Below are positions 9,806 through 18,815 of a DNA stretch of 64,000 bases, one piece after another. Origin of the DNA: Gammaproteobacteria bacterium HGW-Gammaproteobacteria-2. Its GTDB lineage: Bacteria; Pseudomonadota; Gammaproteobacteria; Xanthomonadales; Xanthomonadaceae. The notes beneath the pieces are model-generated. The model was not told the DNA's origin. It saw only the letters and a program-made list of their open reading frames with translations, and did not search any database. The translations under genes were made by a program, and so were the position numbers. The stretch lies in NCBI GenBank assembly GCA_002840015.1, contig PGZE01000011.1, positions 1 to 64,000 of the forward strand, written 5' to 3'. Numbering within the stretch: the stretch's first letter is position 1; each line of letters begins with the position of its first letter.

Positions 9806-10363
9806 CTATGCCTCTGCAGGCGCCGTCCATTCGCGGCAGATTCGGCTGGTTTGCTCCTGGGCCAGCGGCTCGCGGGTCAAACCACAATGTGCGCCGTCTG
9901 CGTCGGATAGAAAATGCGTGCATTGCCTGCAGATTCCAAACGGACGCTGTCCGTTGACGCGTTGCAGTGAGCGCAACAGGTTGCGCAGGGTGATTTCACA
10001 GGCGATGCCACCGCCTGGCATCGCGGCCAGGGCTTGCCCGACGCGCTCCGCCCAACTTGCCTGAAGTACCGATTCGCCGGCTGCGGTCAGGCGCAAATGC
10101 ACGCGCTTGCCATGGCGCGGGTCGGGCTCCTTGATCAGCAAACCCTTGCCCTCCAACACCGCCAGGCTTTGCGATACCGTTCCACGCGTGATGCCGAGGT
10201 ATTCGGCAATCGCAATTGGCAGGTCGCTGTAGTGGTTGGCTTGCGCCAGGTATTGCAGGATATGCAGATGGACTGGCAGCAAGCCGTGTTGTGCGGCGTC
10301 GTCGCGCACGGATTGCTGGGTCAGGGCGCCGAGACGCTCGTAACTTGACAAGGTCAGCGTCAA
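9806..10363 (-). CDS. MarR-family regulator with a four-cysteine C-terminal extension
   Basis: 185 residues. Winged helix-turn-helix at about 32-100 (IAEYLGITRGTVSQSLAVLE, then wing DPRHGKRVHLRL). A dimerisation helix follows, then an unusual tail: Cys145-x2-Cys148-x11-Cys160-x15-Cys176. This looks like a metal or redox site. The start is TTG at 10363, because an in-frame stop lies two codons upstream and no ATG is available. It is divergent from the cytochrome P460 gene with a 48-base gap holding a perfect palindrome, so it probably controls that operon and itself. Confidence 0.85.
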   Translation of the reverse strand: MTLTLSSYERLGALTQQSVRDDAAQHGLLPVHLHILQYLAQANHYSDLPIAIAEYLGITRGTVSQSLAVLEGKGLLIKEPDPRHGKRVHLRLTAAGESVLQASWAERVGQALAAMPGGGIACEITLRNLLRSLQRVNGQRPFGICRQCTHFLSDADGAHCGLTREPLAQEQTSRICREWTAPAEA

Positions 10364-10373
10364 TATTTATGCT
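10345..10373 (+). promoter_or_regulatory. Candidate sigma-70 promoter of the cytochrome P460 operon
   Basis: A perfect -35 TTGACA (10345-10350), a 17-base spacer, and -10 TATGCT (10368-10373, four of six consensus bases). The -35 overlaps the first codons of the divergent MarR gene. The MarR-type palindrome begins 4 bases downstream, over the expected transcription start. Confidence 0.55.
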
Positions 10374-10376
10374 GAT

Positions 10377-10397
10377 TATGCATCGACCCGATGCATA
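10377..10397. promoter_or_regulatory. Palindromic operator candidate for the MarR regulator
   Basis: TATGCATCG-acc-CGATGCATA, a perfect 9-base inverted repeat with a 3-base spacer. It lies between the -10 and the ribosome binding site of the P460 gene and about 14 bases from the MarR start. Size and symmetry fit MarR operators. Confidence 0.65.
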
Positions 10398-10411
10398 ACG
10401 GAGGGCCTGCC

Positions 10412-10888
10412 ATGTCGCGTTTGTTTGCTGTCGTGTTGCTCGCTGTATTCGCCAATCCGGTCTTGGCTGAAGAGCCTGAGGTTGCCTACCCCGATGGCTA
10501 CCGCAACTGGCACCATGTCAAGAGCATGGTCATTGAAAGTGGCCATCCTTTGTTCGCTGCGTTTGGCGGTATCCATCACTTGTATGCCAATGACAAGGCG
10601 ATACAGGGTTATCAGTCGGGTACCTTTGCTGATGGCGCGGTGATCGTGTTCGACTTGCTGGAAGCCAATGCCGCTGATAATGCGGTGACCGAAGGCGCGC
10701 GCAAGGTGGTGGGTGTGATGCAGAAGAATTCAGCTGCCTATCCGACAACTGGCGGCTGGGGCTTTGAAGGCTTCGCCGGTAGTGACAAGGCAAAGCGCGT
10801 GGTGGGCGCCAACGCAGCAACTGCCTGTTTCGCCTGCCATCTGCCGCAAAAATCGCGGGATTACGTGTACAGCAACCTTCGCGATTGA
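10412..10888 (+). CDS. Periplasmic cytochrome P460 family haem protein
   Basis: 158 residues. Start at ATG 10412, preceded by GGAGG 7 bases upstream. A Sec signal peptide (about 1-19, ending PVLA) is followed by a P460-type beta domain (YPDGYRNWHHVKSMVI, HHLYAN, FADGAVIVFDLLE) and a C-terminal c-type haem site CFACH at residues 139-143. Family members oxidise hydroxylamine/NO or bind NO and similar ligands; which applies here is not shown. It forms an operon with the thioredoxin-like gene 11 bases downstream and is divergent from the MarR gene. Confidence 0.88.
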   Translation: MSRLFAVVLLAVFANPVLAEEPEVAYPDGYRNWHHVKSMVIESGHPLFAAFGGIHHLYANDKAIQGYQSGTFADGAVIVFDLLEANAADNAVTEGARKVVGVMQKNSAAYPTTGGWGFEGFAGSDKAKRVVGANAATACFACHLPQKSRDYVYSNLRD

Positions 10889-10899
10889 GAGGCAACAAC

Positions 10900-11442
10900 A
10901 TGAATACCTCCGTTGTGGCGCCGGAATGGCAAGTCAGCTGCTGGTTCAATACCAGGCAACCGCTGAGCCTCGCGCAATTGCGCGGCAAAGTGGTGCTGAT
11001 GCATGCGTTCCAGATGCTGTGCCCTGGCTGCGTCAGCCATGGTGTGCCGCAGGCCGAACGTGCGCATCGCGCCTACGTCAATGATGGTTTGGCGGTGATC
11101 GGATTGCACACGGTATTCGAGCATCATGAGGCAATGACGCCGCTGGCGCTGGAAGCTTTTTTGCATGAATATCGCGTCACTCATCCGGTTGCTGTGGATG
11201 AGGCCGTAGCGGGTGAACACATTCCGGCGACGATGCAGCGTTATCGCTTGCAGGGGACGCCGAGCGTGATCCTGATCGATCGTCTCGGACGACTGCGCAT
11301 GCAAGAGTTTGGCCGCATCGACGATTTGCAGCTCGGCGTATTGTTGGGTCAGTTGCTGGCCGAGAACGCCGATACCGGTGCGCTGGCAACAGACGTGACG
11401 GGCTCGGGTTGTACGCCGTCAGGGTGCCAGGTGGCACCCTGA
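10900..11442 (+). CDS. Thioredoxin-fold (redoxin/TlpA-like) protein
   Basis: 180 residues from ATG 10900. Redoxin-like fold with Cys41-Pro-Gly-Cys44 after a strand (GKVVLMHAFQMLCPGC), GLAVIGLHTVF, and the cis-Pro region LQGTPSVILIDRLGRLR. There is no signal peptide, so it is cytoplasmic as read, unlike its P460 neighbour. The extreme C-terminus has a second cysteine pair (GCTPSGC), possibly metal-binding or a resolving thiol. CPGC rather than CPPC or CGPC suggests an unusual redox potential. Co-transcribed with the P460 gene. Confidence 0.8.
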   Translation: MNTSVVAPEWQVSCWFNTRQPLSLAQLRGKVVLMHAFQMLCPGCVSHGVPQAERAHRAYVNDGLAVIGLHTVFEHHEAMTPLALEAFLHEYRVTHPVAVDEAVAGEHIPATMQRYRLQGTPSVILIDRLGRLRMQEFGRIDDLQLGVLLGQLLAENADTGALATDVTGSGCTPSGCQVAP

Positions 11443-11642
11443 TTCGATACGGCGATGAGGCTCAGCCCATACGGTGATCGTATCGCGATGGCGTAAGTGG
11501 TGGTCGTGCAATGCGCCAGTGCCGTTGGATTGCCCGACGCATGATGGCCTGCCCGCGCATGTTCACTTGGTGCCCGCATTTCGCCGTAATTACCGCTTCC
11601 AATACCCCGCAGCGACGCCAATGCGTCGAACGGGAGCGGACG

Positions 11643-12989
11643 ATGCGTTACGGGTGGAAGGTACTGGTAATCGCAGTGTTGATATTGAGCCTGTTGATTC
11701 CGATGTTGATGCTGCGCGGGCTGGTGCAGGAGCGGCAGCAACGGGCGTTTGAGGTGCGGGCAGAGATTGCAAACTCCTCCAGCCGCGAGCAGCGGGTAGT
11801 CGGACCGTTGCTGCGGGTGCAGATCGAGGAAGTGGTGCGGGTGCGGCGCAAGAGCATGGTCAACGGAGTGGAGCACGATGGGGTTGAGGAGGTGCGTCGT
11901 AGCGACGCGTATGTGATCGCGCCGGAGCGGCTGTCCATTCACAACAATTTGCGCACCGAGCTGCGGCATCGCGGCCTTTTCAGTGCGATGCTGTACCACG
12001 ATGCGATTGATGCCAGCGCCGATTTCGTCTGGCCTGCGGCACCCGCACTGGACGCGCAGCGATTGTCATGGAAAATCGTCGCCGCCGATATCGTGTTGGG
12101 GCTCGGGGACAATCGTGGTATTGGCCATATTGCATTTTCGGCAGGTGGCGAGGCATTGGCCGTCGAGCCCGGCACCGGCATTGCCTGGTTGCCTGATGGC
12201 GTGCGCTTGCCGCTGCCATCAACCTTGCTGGCGCGGCTCAATGCCGCAGACGCATTGCCGCTGGCAGGCACGCTTGAACTGAGTGGCAGCGAACGCCTGA
12301 GCTGGGTGCCGGTAGGTGGTGAAACCCAGGTTGACGCACGCGCAGACTGGCCGCATCCGAGCTTCCAGGGCAACACCCTGCCACAGGCGCCAAGCATTGA
12401 TGCGCATGGCTTCAGCGCGAGGTGGACAGTGTCACGGCTATCCAGCCAGGCGCATGGCGCGGTGCAGGAATGCCCGCTGGCGCAGTCCCGATGCCCGGCC
12501 ATGGAAGGCGCAGTGTTCGCGGTGGCGCTGGTCGATCCGGTGGATCGGTACCTGAAGACGGATCGCGCGATGAAGTTCGCGCTGCTGTTTTTGGTGCTGG
12601 TATTTGGTGCCGTGTTTTTTATCGAAGTGCTCAAGGGTGTGCTGGTGCATCCGCTGCAATATGGACTTACCGGTTTGGCGCTGGCGATTTTCTTTCTGCT
12701 GCTGCTGGCGTTGTCCGAGCACCTTGGTTTTGGCTTGGCGTACGGTTTGGCAGCACTGGCTTGCGTCGGGCTGATCGCCACTTACATGGGCGGCGTGCTC
12801 GGTAGCCGACGACGCGGATTGGGATTCGCCAGCTTGCTGGGGCTGCTGTTCGGCCTGCTGTTTGGCTTGCTGCAATCGGAGGACTTTGCCCTGTTGATCG
12901 GCGCGTTGGCCTTGTTTGTGGCGTTGGCAACGGTGATGCTGCTGAGCCGCCGCCTGGATTGGTATCGGGTGAATGACCGTGGGCGTTAG
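11643..12989 (+). CDS. creD: CreD-family inner membrane protein
   Basis: 448 residues from ATG 11643. One N-terminal membrane helix (VLVIAVLILSLLIPMLML) is followed by a large periplasmic beta-rich domain with the family's GPLLRVQIEE and GLFSAMLYHDAI motifs. About five C-terminal membrane helices follow (about 310-440). CreD is an envelope-stress protein normally induced by the CreBC two-component system. No creA, creB or creC lies beside it here. An in-frame leader upstream of 11643 is not conserved and was excluded. Confidence 0.88.
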   Translation: MRYGWKVLVIAVLILSLLIPMLMLRGLVQERQQRAFEVRAEIANSSSREQRVVGPLLRVQIEEVVRVRRKSMVNGVEHDGVEEVRRSDAYVIAPERLSIHNNLRTELRHRGLFSAMLYHDAIDASADFVWPAAPALDAQRLSWKIVAADIVLGLGDNRGIGHIAFSAGGEALAVEPGTGIAWLPDGVRLPLPSTLLARLNAADALPLAGTLELSGSERLSWVPVGGETQVDARADWPHPSFQGNTLPQAPSIDAHGFSARWTVSRLSSQAHGAVQECPLAQSRCPAMEGAVFAVALVDPVDRYLKTDRAMKFALLFLVLVFGAVFFIEVLKGVLVHPLQYGLTGLALAIFFLLLLALSEHLGFGLAYGLAALACVGLIATYMGGVLGSRRRGLGFASLLGLLFGLLFGLLQSEDFALLIGALALFVALATVMLLSRRLDWYRVNDRGR

Positions 12990-13108
12990 CCGCCTACCCC
13001 GTCAGGCTCTTATCTTGCTGGAATCGCGGCAGAGGGTTCAGGCTCATACCTCGTTGGACAAGACTGCGCATTGACAGCTACTGCCCCACGACGTACCATT
13101 TCGCGCTT

Positions 13109-13633
13109 ATGTCTGCGACCTTGCCCACGGTACTGGATGCTTGGCGCATGGTTTCGGCCTGTCGCGTGTTCGAGGGTGGGCTGGCTGTTTCAGGCATGCC
13201 ACGGCTGGCGGCGGCGCTGGTGTCGGATTCCGGGCGTTGTCGTTATGTGGCAGAGTTTGGCCGCGACGCGCTGGGTACCGGCTATGTCGAGCTGCGATTG
13301 GAGGCTGATCTGGAGTTGTTGTGCCAGCGCAGCCTTGAGCCGTTTGTGCTGCCGGTTCAGGTGTTTCAGCGGTTGGGCTTTATTACCGATGAAGCACAGG
13401 AAGCGGCATTGCCTGAGGGTTATGAGCCGGTTCTGCTCGATGCCGAGGGTGGTGTCCGGCTGCCGGAGCTGATCGAGGACGAATTGTTGCTGGCTCTGCC
13501 GAGTTATCCGGTCAAGCCGGAAACCGACGTGCTTGAGGTATCGTGGCCGCCAGATGTGGCAATGGAAGAACCGGAACCGACGGCAAATCCGTTTGCCGCG
13601 TTGGTCAGCTTGAAGCACAAGACAAAACAGTAA
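13109..13633 (+). CDS. yceD: YceD/DUF177 family protein (23S rRNA accumulation)
   Basis: 174 residues. DUF177 fold with the conserved core (GTGYVELRLEADLELLCQRSLEP) and the acidic segment LPELIEDELLLALP. It lies immediately upstream of rpmF, as in most proteobacteria, where it supports 23S rRNA accumulation. The cysteine pair seen in some DUF177 proteins is only partly present. Start ATG 13109 is conserved in position; no strong ribosome binding site is seen. Confidence 0.9.
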   Translation: MSATLPTVLDAWRMVSACRVFEGGLAVSGMPRLAAALVSDSGRCRYVAEFGRDALGTGYVELRLEADLELLCQRSLEPFVLPVQVFQRLGFITDEAQEAALPEGYEPVLLDAEGGVRLPELIEDELLLALPSYPVKPETDVLEVSWPPDVAMEEPEPTANPFAALVSLKHKTKQ

Positions 13634-13720
13634 ACCGACGGAAGCGCTCAAAACATCGAGAGCCCCGGATAGTCAGGTGGCGACGCCACCCCTTGCCACC
13701 TTTGTTTGTTGGAGAACACC

Positions 13721-13915
13721 ATGGCCGTTCAAAAATCTCGCCGTACCCCATCGACCCGCGGTATGCGCCGTGGCCACGATTCGCTCAGCGCCAAGCAGTT
13801 GTCGACTGACAAGACCACTGGCGAGACCCATATTCGCCATCACATCACTGCCGACGGCTACTACCGTGGCCGCCAGGTGATCGTGAAGGCCGCTGCGGCC
13901 GTTGACGCCGAGTAA
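13721..13915 (+). CDS. rpmF: 50S ribosomal protein L32
   Basis: 64 residues beginning [20 protein letters not shown], the classic L32 N-terminus. ATG 13721 is preceded by a GGAG ribosome binding site. It lacks the zinc-binding cysteines (Cys-minus form). It sits between yceD and fabH. The plsX that commonly separates rpmF from fabH is absent. Confidence 0.97.
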   Translation: MAVQKSRRTPSTRGMRRGHDSLSAKQLSTDKTTGETHIRHHITADGYYRGRQVIVKAAAAVDAE

Positions 13916-14040
13916 GCGCGCATTGCGTTGCGTGCAGCGCGTCTTGGCCATCAATGCCCGTTGGGTGTGGCGGCTGCACAAGCCATCACGCCGGTTCGGG
14001 TGATCCGGGCGGCGTGCTGCCGCCGCTTGGGAGGTAGTGC

Positions 14041-15048
14041 ATGACGGATATCAGCAACGCGCAAGGCCACACGGGTCGGATTTATTCCCGCATCATCGGT
14101 ACCGGTAGTTACCTGCCCGAAAAGGTGGTGACCAATGCCGACCTTGAGATGATGGTCGAGACCAGTGACGAGTGGATACGTGATCGCACTGGTATCCGCC
14201 AGCGTCACGTCGCCGCTGCCGGTGAGACGACCGGTGATCTTGCCCTTTACGCCGCAACCCACGCCTTGGATGCGGCCGGGGTGAAAGCCAGCGAGATCGA
14301 CCTGATCGTGCTCGGCACCACCACGCCCGATATCATCTTTCCGTCCACAGCCTGCCTGCTGCAACACCGTCTGGGTGCCAACGGCTGTGCCGCATTCGAC
14401 GTCAACGCCGCGTGCTCGGGTTTTGTCTATGCGCTGAGTGTTGCCGACAAGTTTATCCAGTCCGGCACCGTGCGTACCGCGCTGGTGGTTGGCGCGGAAA
14501 CACTGACCCGCATGATCGACTGGACTGATCGCGGCACCTGCGTGCTGTTCGGTGATGGCGCAGGCGCGGTGGTATTGCGCGCCGATACCGAGGCCGGCGT
14601 GTTGTCCACCCATCTGCACGCGGATGGTGGCTACAAACACTTGCTGTACAACCCGGTGGGCGTGTCGGCGGGCTTCAAACTCGATGAGCCCAACGCCGGT
14701 GTGCGGGTGATGATGACCGGCAATGAAGTGTTCAAGGTTGCGGTCAAGACACTGGACTCGGTGGTCGAGGAAACCCTTGCCGCCAACAACCTGCAGAAGT
14801 CCGACATCGACTGGCTGATTCCGCATCAGGCCAACCTGCGCATCATCCAGGCCACGGCCAAGCGGTTGGACATGCCAATGGAGCGGGTAGTGGTGACAGT
14901 TGACAGGCACGGCAACACATCTTCCGCATCCGTCCCGCTGGCGCTGGATTTGGCGGTGCGTGCCGGGCGCATCGAGCGCGGGCAACTGATTCTGCTGGAA
15001 GCCTTTGGTGGCGGGTTTACCTGGGGTTCGGCGCTGATTCGCTATTGA
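14041..15048 (+). CDS. fabH: Beta-ketoacyl-ACP synthase III
   Basis: 335 residues; starts fatty-acid synthesis by condensing acetyl-CoA with malonyl-ACP. The catalytic triad is visible: Cys in [13 protein letters not shown], His in [13 protein letters not shown], Asn in [12 protein letters not shown]. The C-terminal [13 protein letters not shown] is standard. A GGGAGG element lies just before the ATG. It opens the fabH-fabD-fabG-acpP-fabF run. Confidence 0.97.
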   Translation: MTDISNAQGHTGRIYSRIIGTGSYLPEKVVTNADLEMMVETSDEWIRDRTGIRQRHVAAAGETTGDLALYAATHALDAAGVKASEIDLIVLGTTTPDIIFPSTACLLQHRLGANGCAAFDVNAACSGFVYALSVADKFIQSGTVRTALVVGAETLTRMIDWTDRGTCVLFGDGAGAVVLRADTEAGVLSTHLHADGGYKHLLYNPVGVSAGFKLDEPNAGVRVMMTGNEVFKVAVKTLDSVVEETLAANNLQKSDIDWLIPHQANLRIIQATAKRLDMPMERVVVTVDRHGNTSSASVPLALDLAVRAGRIERGQLILLEAFGGGFTWGSALIRY

Positions 15049-15188
15049 CCGTTGCCGCATTGCGTGGGTTGATGCTGCACCACAGCGTCTGGCCACCCTA
15101 CGGCGCAGTACAGACGATTCGCTGCCCAGCGCCGTATCATTCCGCGCTCGCCGCCTGGCTTGGCGGTAGGTAACGAGAGGAAGTCCGT

Positions 15189-16148
15189 TTGATCCAGTCG
15201 CAACTCGCATTCATTTTTCCCGGCCAGGGCTCGCAGTCGCTGGCGATGCTGGCCGAGTTGGCCGCTGTTTATCCGCAGGTGCAGGCTGCCTTTGAGGAAG
15301 CCTCCGAGGGGGCTTCGCTGGATCTGTGGGCGCTCGCCCAGAATGGCCCGGAAGCGCAACTCAACCAGACCGAGTTCACGCAACCGGCGCTGTTGGCTGC
15401 CGGTGTTGCCGTATGGCGCGTCTGGCAGGCGCAGGGCGGGCCGCTGCCGGCACAGCTGGCGGGCCATAGTCTGGGCGAATACGCCGCATTGGTTGCGGCT
15501 GGGGCATTGTCACTCGCTGACGGTGCGCGCCTGGTGCGCGAACGTGGGCGATTGATGCAGGAAGCCGTGCCGGCCGGCGTTGGCGCCATGGCCGCCATTT
15601 TGGGTGCCGAAGACGGATTGGTGGCTGAAGTGTGCTCGGCTGTAAGCGCTGAGGATGTGGTAGTACCGGCGAACTTCAATTCACCCGGCCAGATCGTGAT
15701 CGGTGGCCATGCCAGCGCGGTGGATCGTGCGCTGGCTGAGCTGGAAGCCCGTGGCGTGCGCAAGATGGTCAAGTTGGCGGTCAGCGTGCCCTCGCATACA
15801 CCGTTGATGGCCGGTGCTGCACGTCAACTGGGTGAGGTGATGGCGGGCATGGCATGGCAGTTGCCGCACATAGCGGTGATCCAGAATGTCGATGCCGCCG
15901 TGCATCACGATCTGCCATCGATCCGCGATGCGCTGGTGCGGCAATTGTATTTACCGGTACGCTGGTCACAGTGTGTGCAGGCGTTGGCGGACGGCGGCGC
16001 GACCCGCTTTGGCGAATGTGGGCCAGGCAAGGTGTTGACCGGCCTGATGCGGCGCATCGATCGCGCGCACGATGCGCGTGGCATTGGCGAGCCATCGGAT
16101 TTAACCAAGGCGCTGGCCGACTGGTCTGCCGCCACTTGCGGAGAATGA
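15189..16148 (+). CDS. fabD: Malonyl-CoA:ACP transacylase
   Basis: 319 residues. TTG start at 15189, supported by GAGAGGAAG just upstream and by the conserved N-terminus (IQSQLAFIFPGQGSQ). The nucleophile Ser is in GHSLGEYAAL, and the catalytic His in VPSHTPLMAGA. It loads malonyl groups onto ACP. Four bases separate its stop from fabG. Confidence 0.96.
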   Translation: MIQSQLAFIFPGQGSQSLAMLAELAAVYPQVQAAFEEASEGASLDLWALAQNGPEAQLNQTEFTQPALLAAGVAVWRVWQAQGGPLPAQLAGHSLGEYAALVAAGALSLADGARLVRERGRLMQEAVPAGVGAMAAILGAEDGLVAEVCSAVSAEDVVVPANFNSPGQIVIGGHASAVDRALAELEARGVRKMVKLAVSVPSHTPLMAGAARQLGEVMAGMAWQLPHIAVIQNVDAAVHHDLPSIRDALVRQLYLPVRWSQCVQALADGGATRFGECGPGKVLTGLMRRIDRAHDARGIGEPSDLTKALADWSAATCGE

Positions 16149-16152
16149 CAGC

Positions 16153-16896
16153 ATGGAGCAAACCCTGAACGGTCAAGTCACCCTGGTAACCGGTGCCAGC
16201 CGCGGTATCGGTGCGGCCATCGCCGATCATCTGGCCGCACGTGGCGGCAAAGTCGTCGGCACGGCAACCAGCGAAGCCGGCGCTGCCGCGATCAATGAAC
16301 GTCTCGCAGTACACGGCGGTTCTGGGCGGATGCTTGATGTCACCGACGCCGGTTCGGTAGAGGCGCTGATCGACGATATCGCCAGGACCCTCGGGCCGAT
16401 CACGGTGCTGGTCAACAACGCCGGCATCACCCGCGATCAGTTGCTGCTGCGCATGAAAGACGAGGATTGGAACGCGATCATCGACACCAATCTGAGCAGT
16501 GTGTTCCGTACCAGCAAGGCAGTGTTGCGCGGCATGATGAAGGCCCGCCAGGGCCGCATCATCAATATTGCTTCGGTCATCGGCCTGACCGGCAATGCCG
16601 GCCAAGCCAATTATGCGGCGGCCAAGGCCGGTATCATTGGCTTCAGCAAATCGTTGGCGCGCGAGGTCGGCAGCCGCGGCGTTACGGTCAATGTGGTAGC
16701 GCCGGGTTTCATCGATACCGACATGACCCGTGCCCTGCCCGAAGCCCAGCGCGAGGCCCTGCTGGAACAGATTGCATTGGGCCGGTTGGGCGCTGCGGAC
16801 GATATTGCGCGTGCGGTGGGCTTTTTGGCTGGCCCCGATGCCGCCTACATCACCGGCGAGACATTGCATGTGAACGGCGGTATGTACATGTCATAA
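16153..16896 (+). CDS. fabG: 3-oxoacyl-ACP reductase
   Basis: 247 residues; short-chain dehydrogenase reducing beta-ketoacyl-ACP with NADPH. TGASRGIG cofactor loop, NNAG, the Ser of NIASVIG, and the YAAAK catalytic Tyr/Lys are all present. C-terminal HVNGGMYMS matches FabG. A 150-base gap with its own promoter candidate separates it from acpP. Confidence 0.97.
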   Translation: MEQTLNGQVTLVTGASRGIGAAIADHLAARGGKVVGTATSEAGAAAINERLAVHGGSGRMLDVTDAGSVEALIDDIARTLGPITVLVNNAGITRDQLLLRMKDEDWNAIIDTNLSSVFRTSKAVLRGMMKARQGRIINIASVIGLTGNAGQANYAAAKAGIIGFSKSLAREVGSRGVTVNVVAPGFIDTDMTRALPEAQREALLEQIALGRLGAADDIARAVGFLAGPDAAYITGETLHVNGGMYMS

Positions 16897-16974
16897 GTGT
16901 TGTATTTCATGCGGTTGCAGTAAAAAACGTGAGTTTGTTGCACAAGGCGCGCAACCGACTTGGCCGTGAAGGTC

Positions 16975-17002
16975 TTGTGGACTCGCGGCTATCCACTACA
17001 AT
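16975..17002 (+). promoter_or_regulatory. Candidate promoter of acpP
   Basis: -35 TTGTGG (16975-16980), a 16-base spacer and -10 TACAAT (16997-17002, five of six consensus bases), 45 bases before the acpP ATG. A separate strong acpP promoter is common because ACP is needed in excess over the fab enzymes. Confidence 0.5.
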
Positions 17003-17046
17003 GCGCCAAGAAACATTGCACCCTTTCCGGGAGGTCGAGAGTACCC

Positions 17047-17286
17047 ATGAGCACCATTGAAGAGCGCGTCAAGAAAATCGTCGTCGAGCAGTTGGGCGTC
17101 AAGGAAGATGAAGTTACCGCCAATGCGTCGTTTGTTGACGACCTGGGTGCCGACTCACTCGATACCGTTGAGCTGGTGATGGCGCTCGAAGAAGAATTCG
17201 AGTGCGAGATTCCCGATGAGGAAGCCGAGAAGATCACCAGCGTGCAGCAGGCGATCGATTACGTAACCGCTCACGTCAAGAGCTGA
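17047..17286 (+). CDS. acpP: Acyl carrier protein
   Basis: 79 residues, highly acidic. The phosphopantetheine Ser lies in [13 protein letters not shown]. Start ATG 17047 gives [18 protein letters not shown]. It carries the growing acyl chain. It has its own promoter candidate upstream and a terminator hairpin 20 bases downstream, so it can be expressed independently of the neighbouring fab genes. Confidence 0.98.
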   Translation: MSTIEERVKKIVVEQLGVKEDEVTANASFVDDLGADSLDTVELVMALEEEFECEIPDEEAEKITSVQQAIDYVTAHVKS

Positions 17287-17305
17287 TTCGCTCGCAAGGG
17301 TGATG

Positions 17306-17337
17306 ACGGGGCCGCCTTGGTGCGGCCCCGTGCGTTT
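17306..17337 (+). terminator. Rho-independent terminator/attenuator after acpP
   Basis: A perfect 10-base stem, ACGGGGCCGC (17306-17315) with GCGGCCCCGT (17322-17331), a 6-base loop, then a weak T-containing tail (GCGTTTATA). It probably limits read-through from acpP into fabF. Confidence 0.6.
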
Positions 17338-17427
17338 ATACGGCCGCAACCGCGCACAACGTTTCGTTGCGTGGTTGTGGCGGCTGTGTGCGGCAGTGTC
17401 CGCGTATCGATAGCAGAGGGCTTGCAG

Positions 17428-18666
17428 ATGGCGAAGCGTCGCGTCGTGGTTACCGGCATGGGCATCGTGTCCCCGGTCGGCAACGATCTGGTCTCGGCCT
17501 GGGATAATATCGCCAATGGCCGTTCGGGCATCGGCCCGATCACCACCTTCGATGCCTCGGCCTTTGCTACCCGTATCGCTGGTGAGGTGCGTGATTTTGA
17601 TCCCAACACCTGGATGCCAGCCAAAGACTGCAAGAAGATGGACCCGTTCATCCATTACGGGGTGGCGGCGTCATCGATGGCGATCCGCGATTCTGGCCTG
17701 GAAATAACCGACGCCAATGCTGAGCGTATAGGCGCATTGATCGGCTCGGGTATTGGTGGTCTGGTGGGTATTGAAGAACAGACCGCGCGTTACCTTGAAG
17801 GTGGCGTTCGCAAGATCTCACCGTTCTACGTACCCAGCACCATCATCAACATGCTGCCCGGGCAGGTGAGCATTCTCAACGGCCTTAAAGGCCCGAATTT
17901 CTCTGCGGTTTCGGCCTGCGCCACTGCCAATCACAGCATCGGCATGGCGATGCGCCTGATCCAGTATGGCGATGCCGATGCGATGCTGGCTGGTGGTGCC
18001 GAACGCGGCTCATCGGCAACGGCCATCGGTGGCTTTTGCGCGATGAAGGCGATGTCGGTTCGAAACGATGAGCCAACCCGCGCCTCACGGCCGTGGGATC
18101 GTGACCGCGATGGTTTTGTATTCAGCGATGGCGCCGGTGTACTGGTGCTGGAAGAGTACGAGTTCGCGCGTGCCCGTGGTGCGCGCATTTATTGCGAATT
18201 GCTGGGCATGGGCTCGAGTTCCGATGCCTGGCACATGACCGCGCCCAGCGAGAATGGCGAAGGCCCGGCACGCTGCATGAGTGCCGCGATCAACGATGCC
18301 GGTGTTGCACCCGACCGCATTGAATACATCAACGCCCATGGCACCTCAACGCCGTTGGGAGATCTCGCTGAAACGCTGTCGGTGAAACGCGCCTTGGGCG
18401 ATCATGCCTACAAGACCATGGTCAGCTCCACCAAATCGATGACCGGGCATCTATTGGGCGCGGCGGGCGGCGTGGAGGCTATTTTCACCGTGCTGGCTTT
18501 GCATCACGGGGTGATTCCGCCGACCATCAATCTGGAAAACCCCGGCGAAGGATGCGATCTGGATTACGTGCCAAATAGCGCGCGCGAAAAGAAAATCCAG
18601 ATTGCCTTGTCCAATGGCTTCGGCTTTGGTGGCACCAATTGCAGTCTGGTTTTCGGCCGGATGTGA
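17428..18666 (+). CDS. fabF: Beta-ketoacyl-ACP synthase II
   Basis: 412 residues from ATG 17428 (MAKRRVVVTGMGIVSPVG); upstream in-frame codons are not conserved. The elongating condensing enzyme has catalytic Cys in SACATANHSIG, His in NAHGTSTPLGD and His in GHLLGAAGG. It ends with GGTNCSLVF. Last of the fab genes before pabB. Confidence 0.97.
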   Translation: MAKRRVVVTGMGIVSPVGNDLVSAWDNIANGRSGIGPITTFDASAFATRIAGEVRDFDPNTWMPAKDCKKMDPFIHYGVAASSMAIRDSGLEITDANAERIGALIGSGIGGLVGIEEQTARYLEGGVRKISPFYVPSTIINMLPGQVSILNGLKGPNFSAVSACATANHSIGMAMRLIQYGDADAMLAGGAERGSSATAIGGFCAMKAMSVRNDEPTRASRPWDRDRDGFVFSDGAGVLVLEEYEFARARGARIYCELLGMGSSSDAWHMTAPSENGEGPARCMSAAINDAGVAPDRIEYINAHGTSTPLGDLAETLSVKRALGDHAYKTMVSSTKSMTGHLLGAAGGVEAIFTVLALHHGVIPPTINLENPGEGCDLDYVPNSAREKKIQIALSNGFGFGGTNCSLVFGRM

Positions 18667-18815
18667 GCATGACCCGATGGCACTTGCCTGGGCTCCTCCG
18701 CAGTAGCGTGGGTTGATGTTTGCTCGCAGTGATCGTCAATTGCGTGATGTGCATGGATTATTGACGGTGGCGGGGGCCCGCCTCGGACAGTTTCTTTTTG
18801 GTGAACACACGCGTG

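Noticed and set aside
11511-11642. 44-codon N-terminal extension of CreD
   Set aside because: It lacks conservation features and places a Cys/Arg-rich stretch before the first membrane helix; ATG 11643 gives the normal N-terminus.
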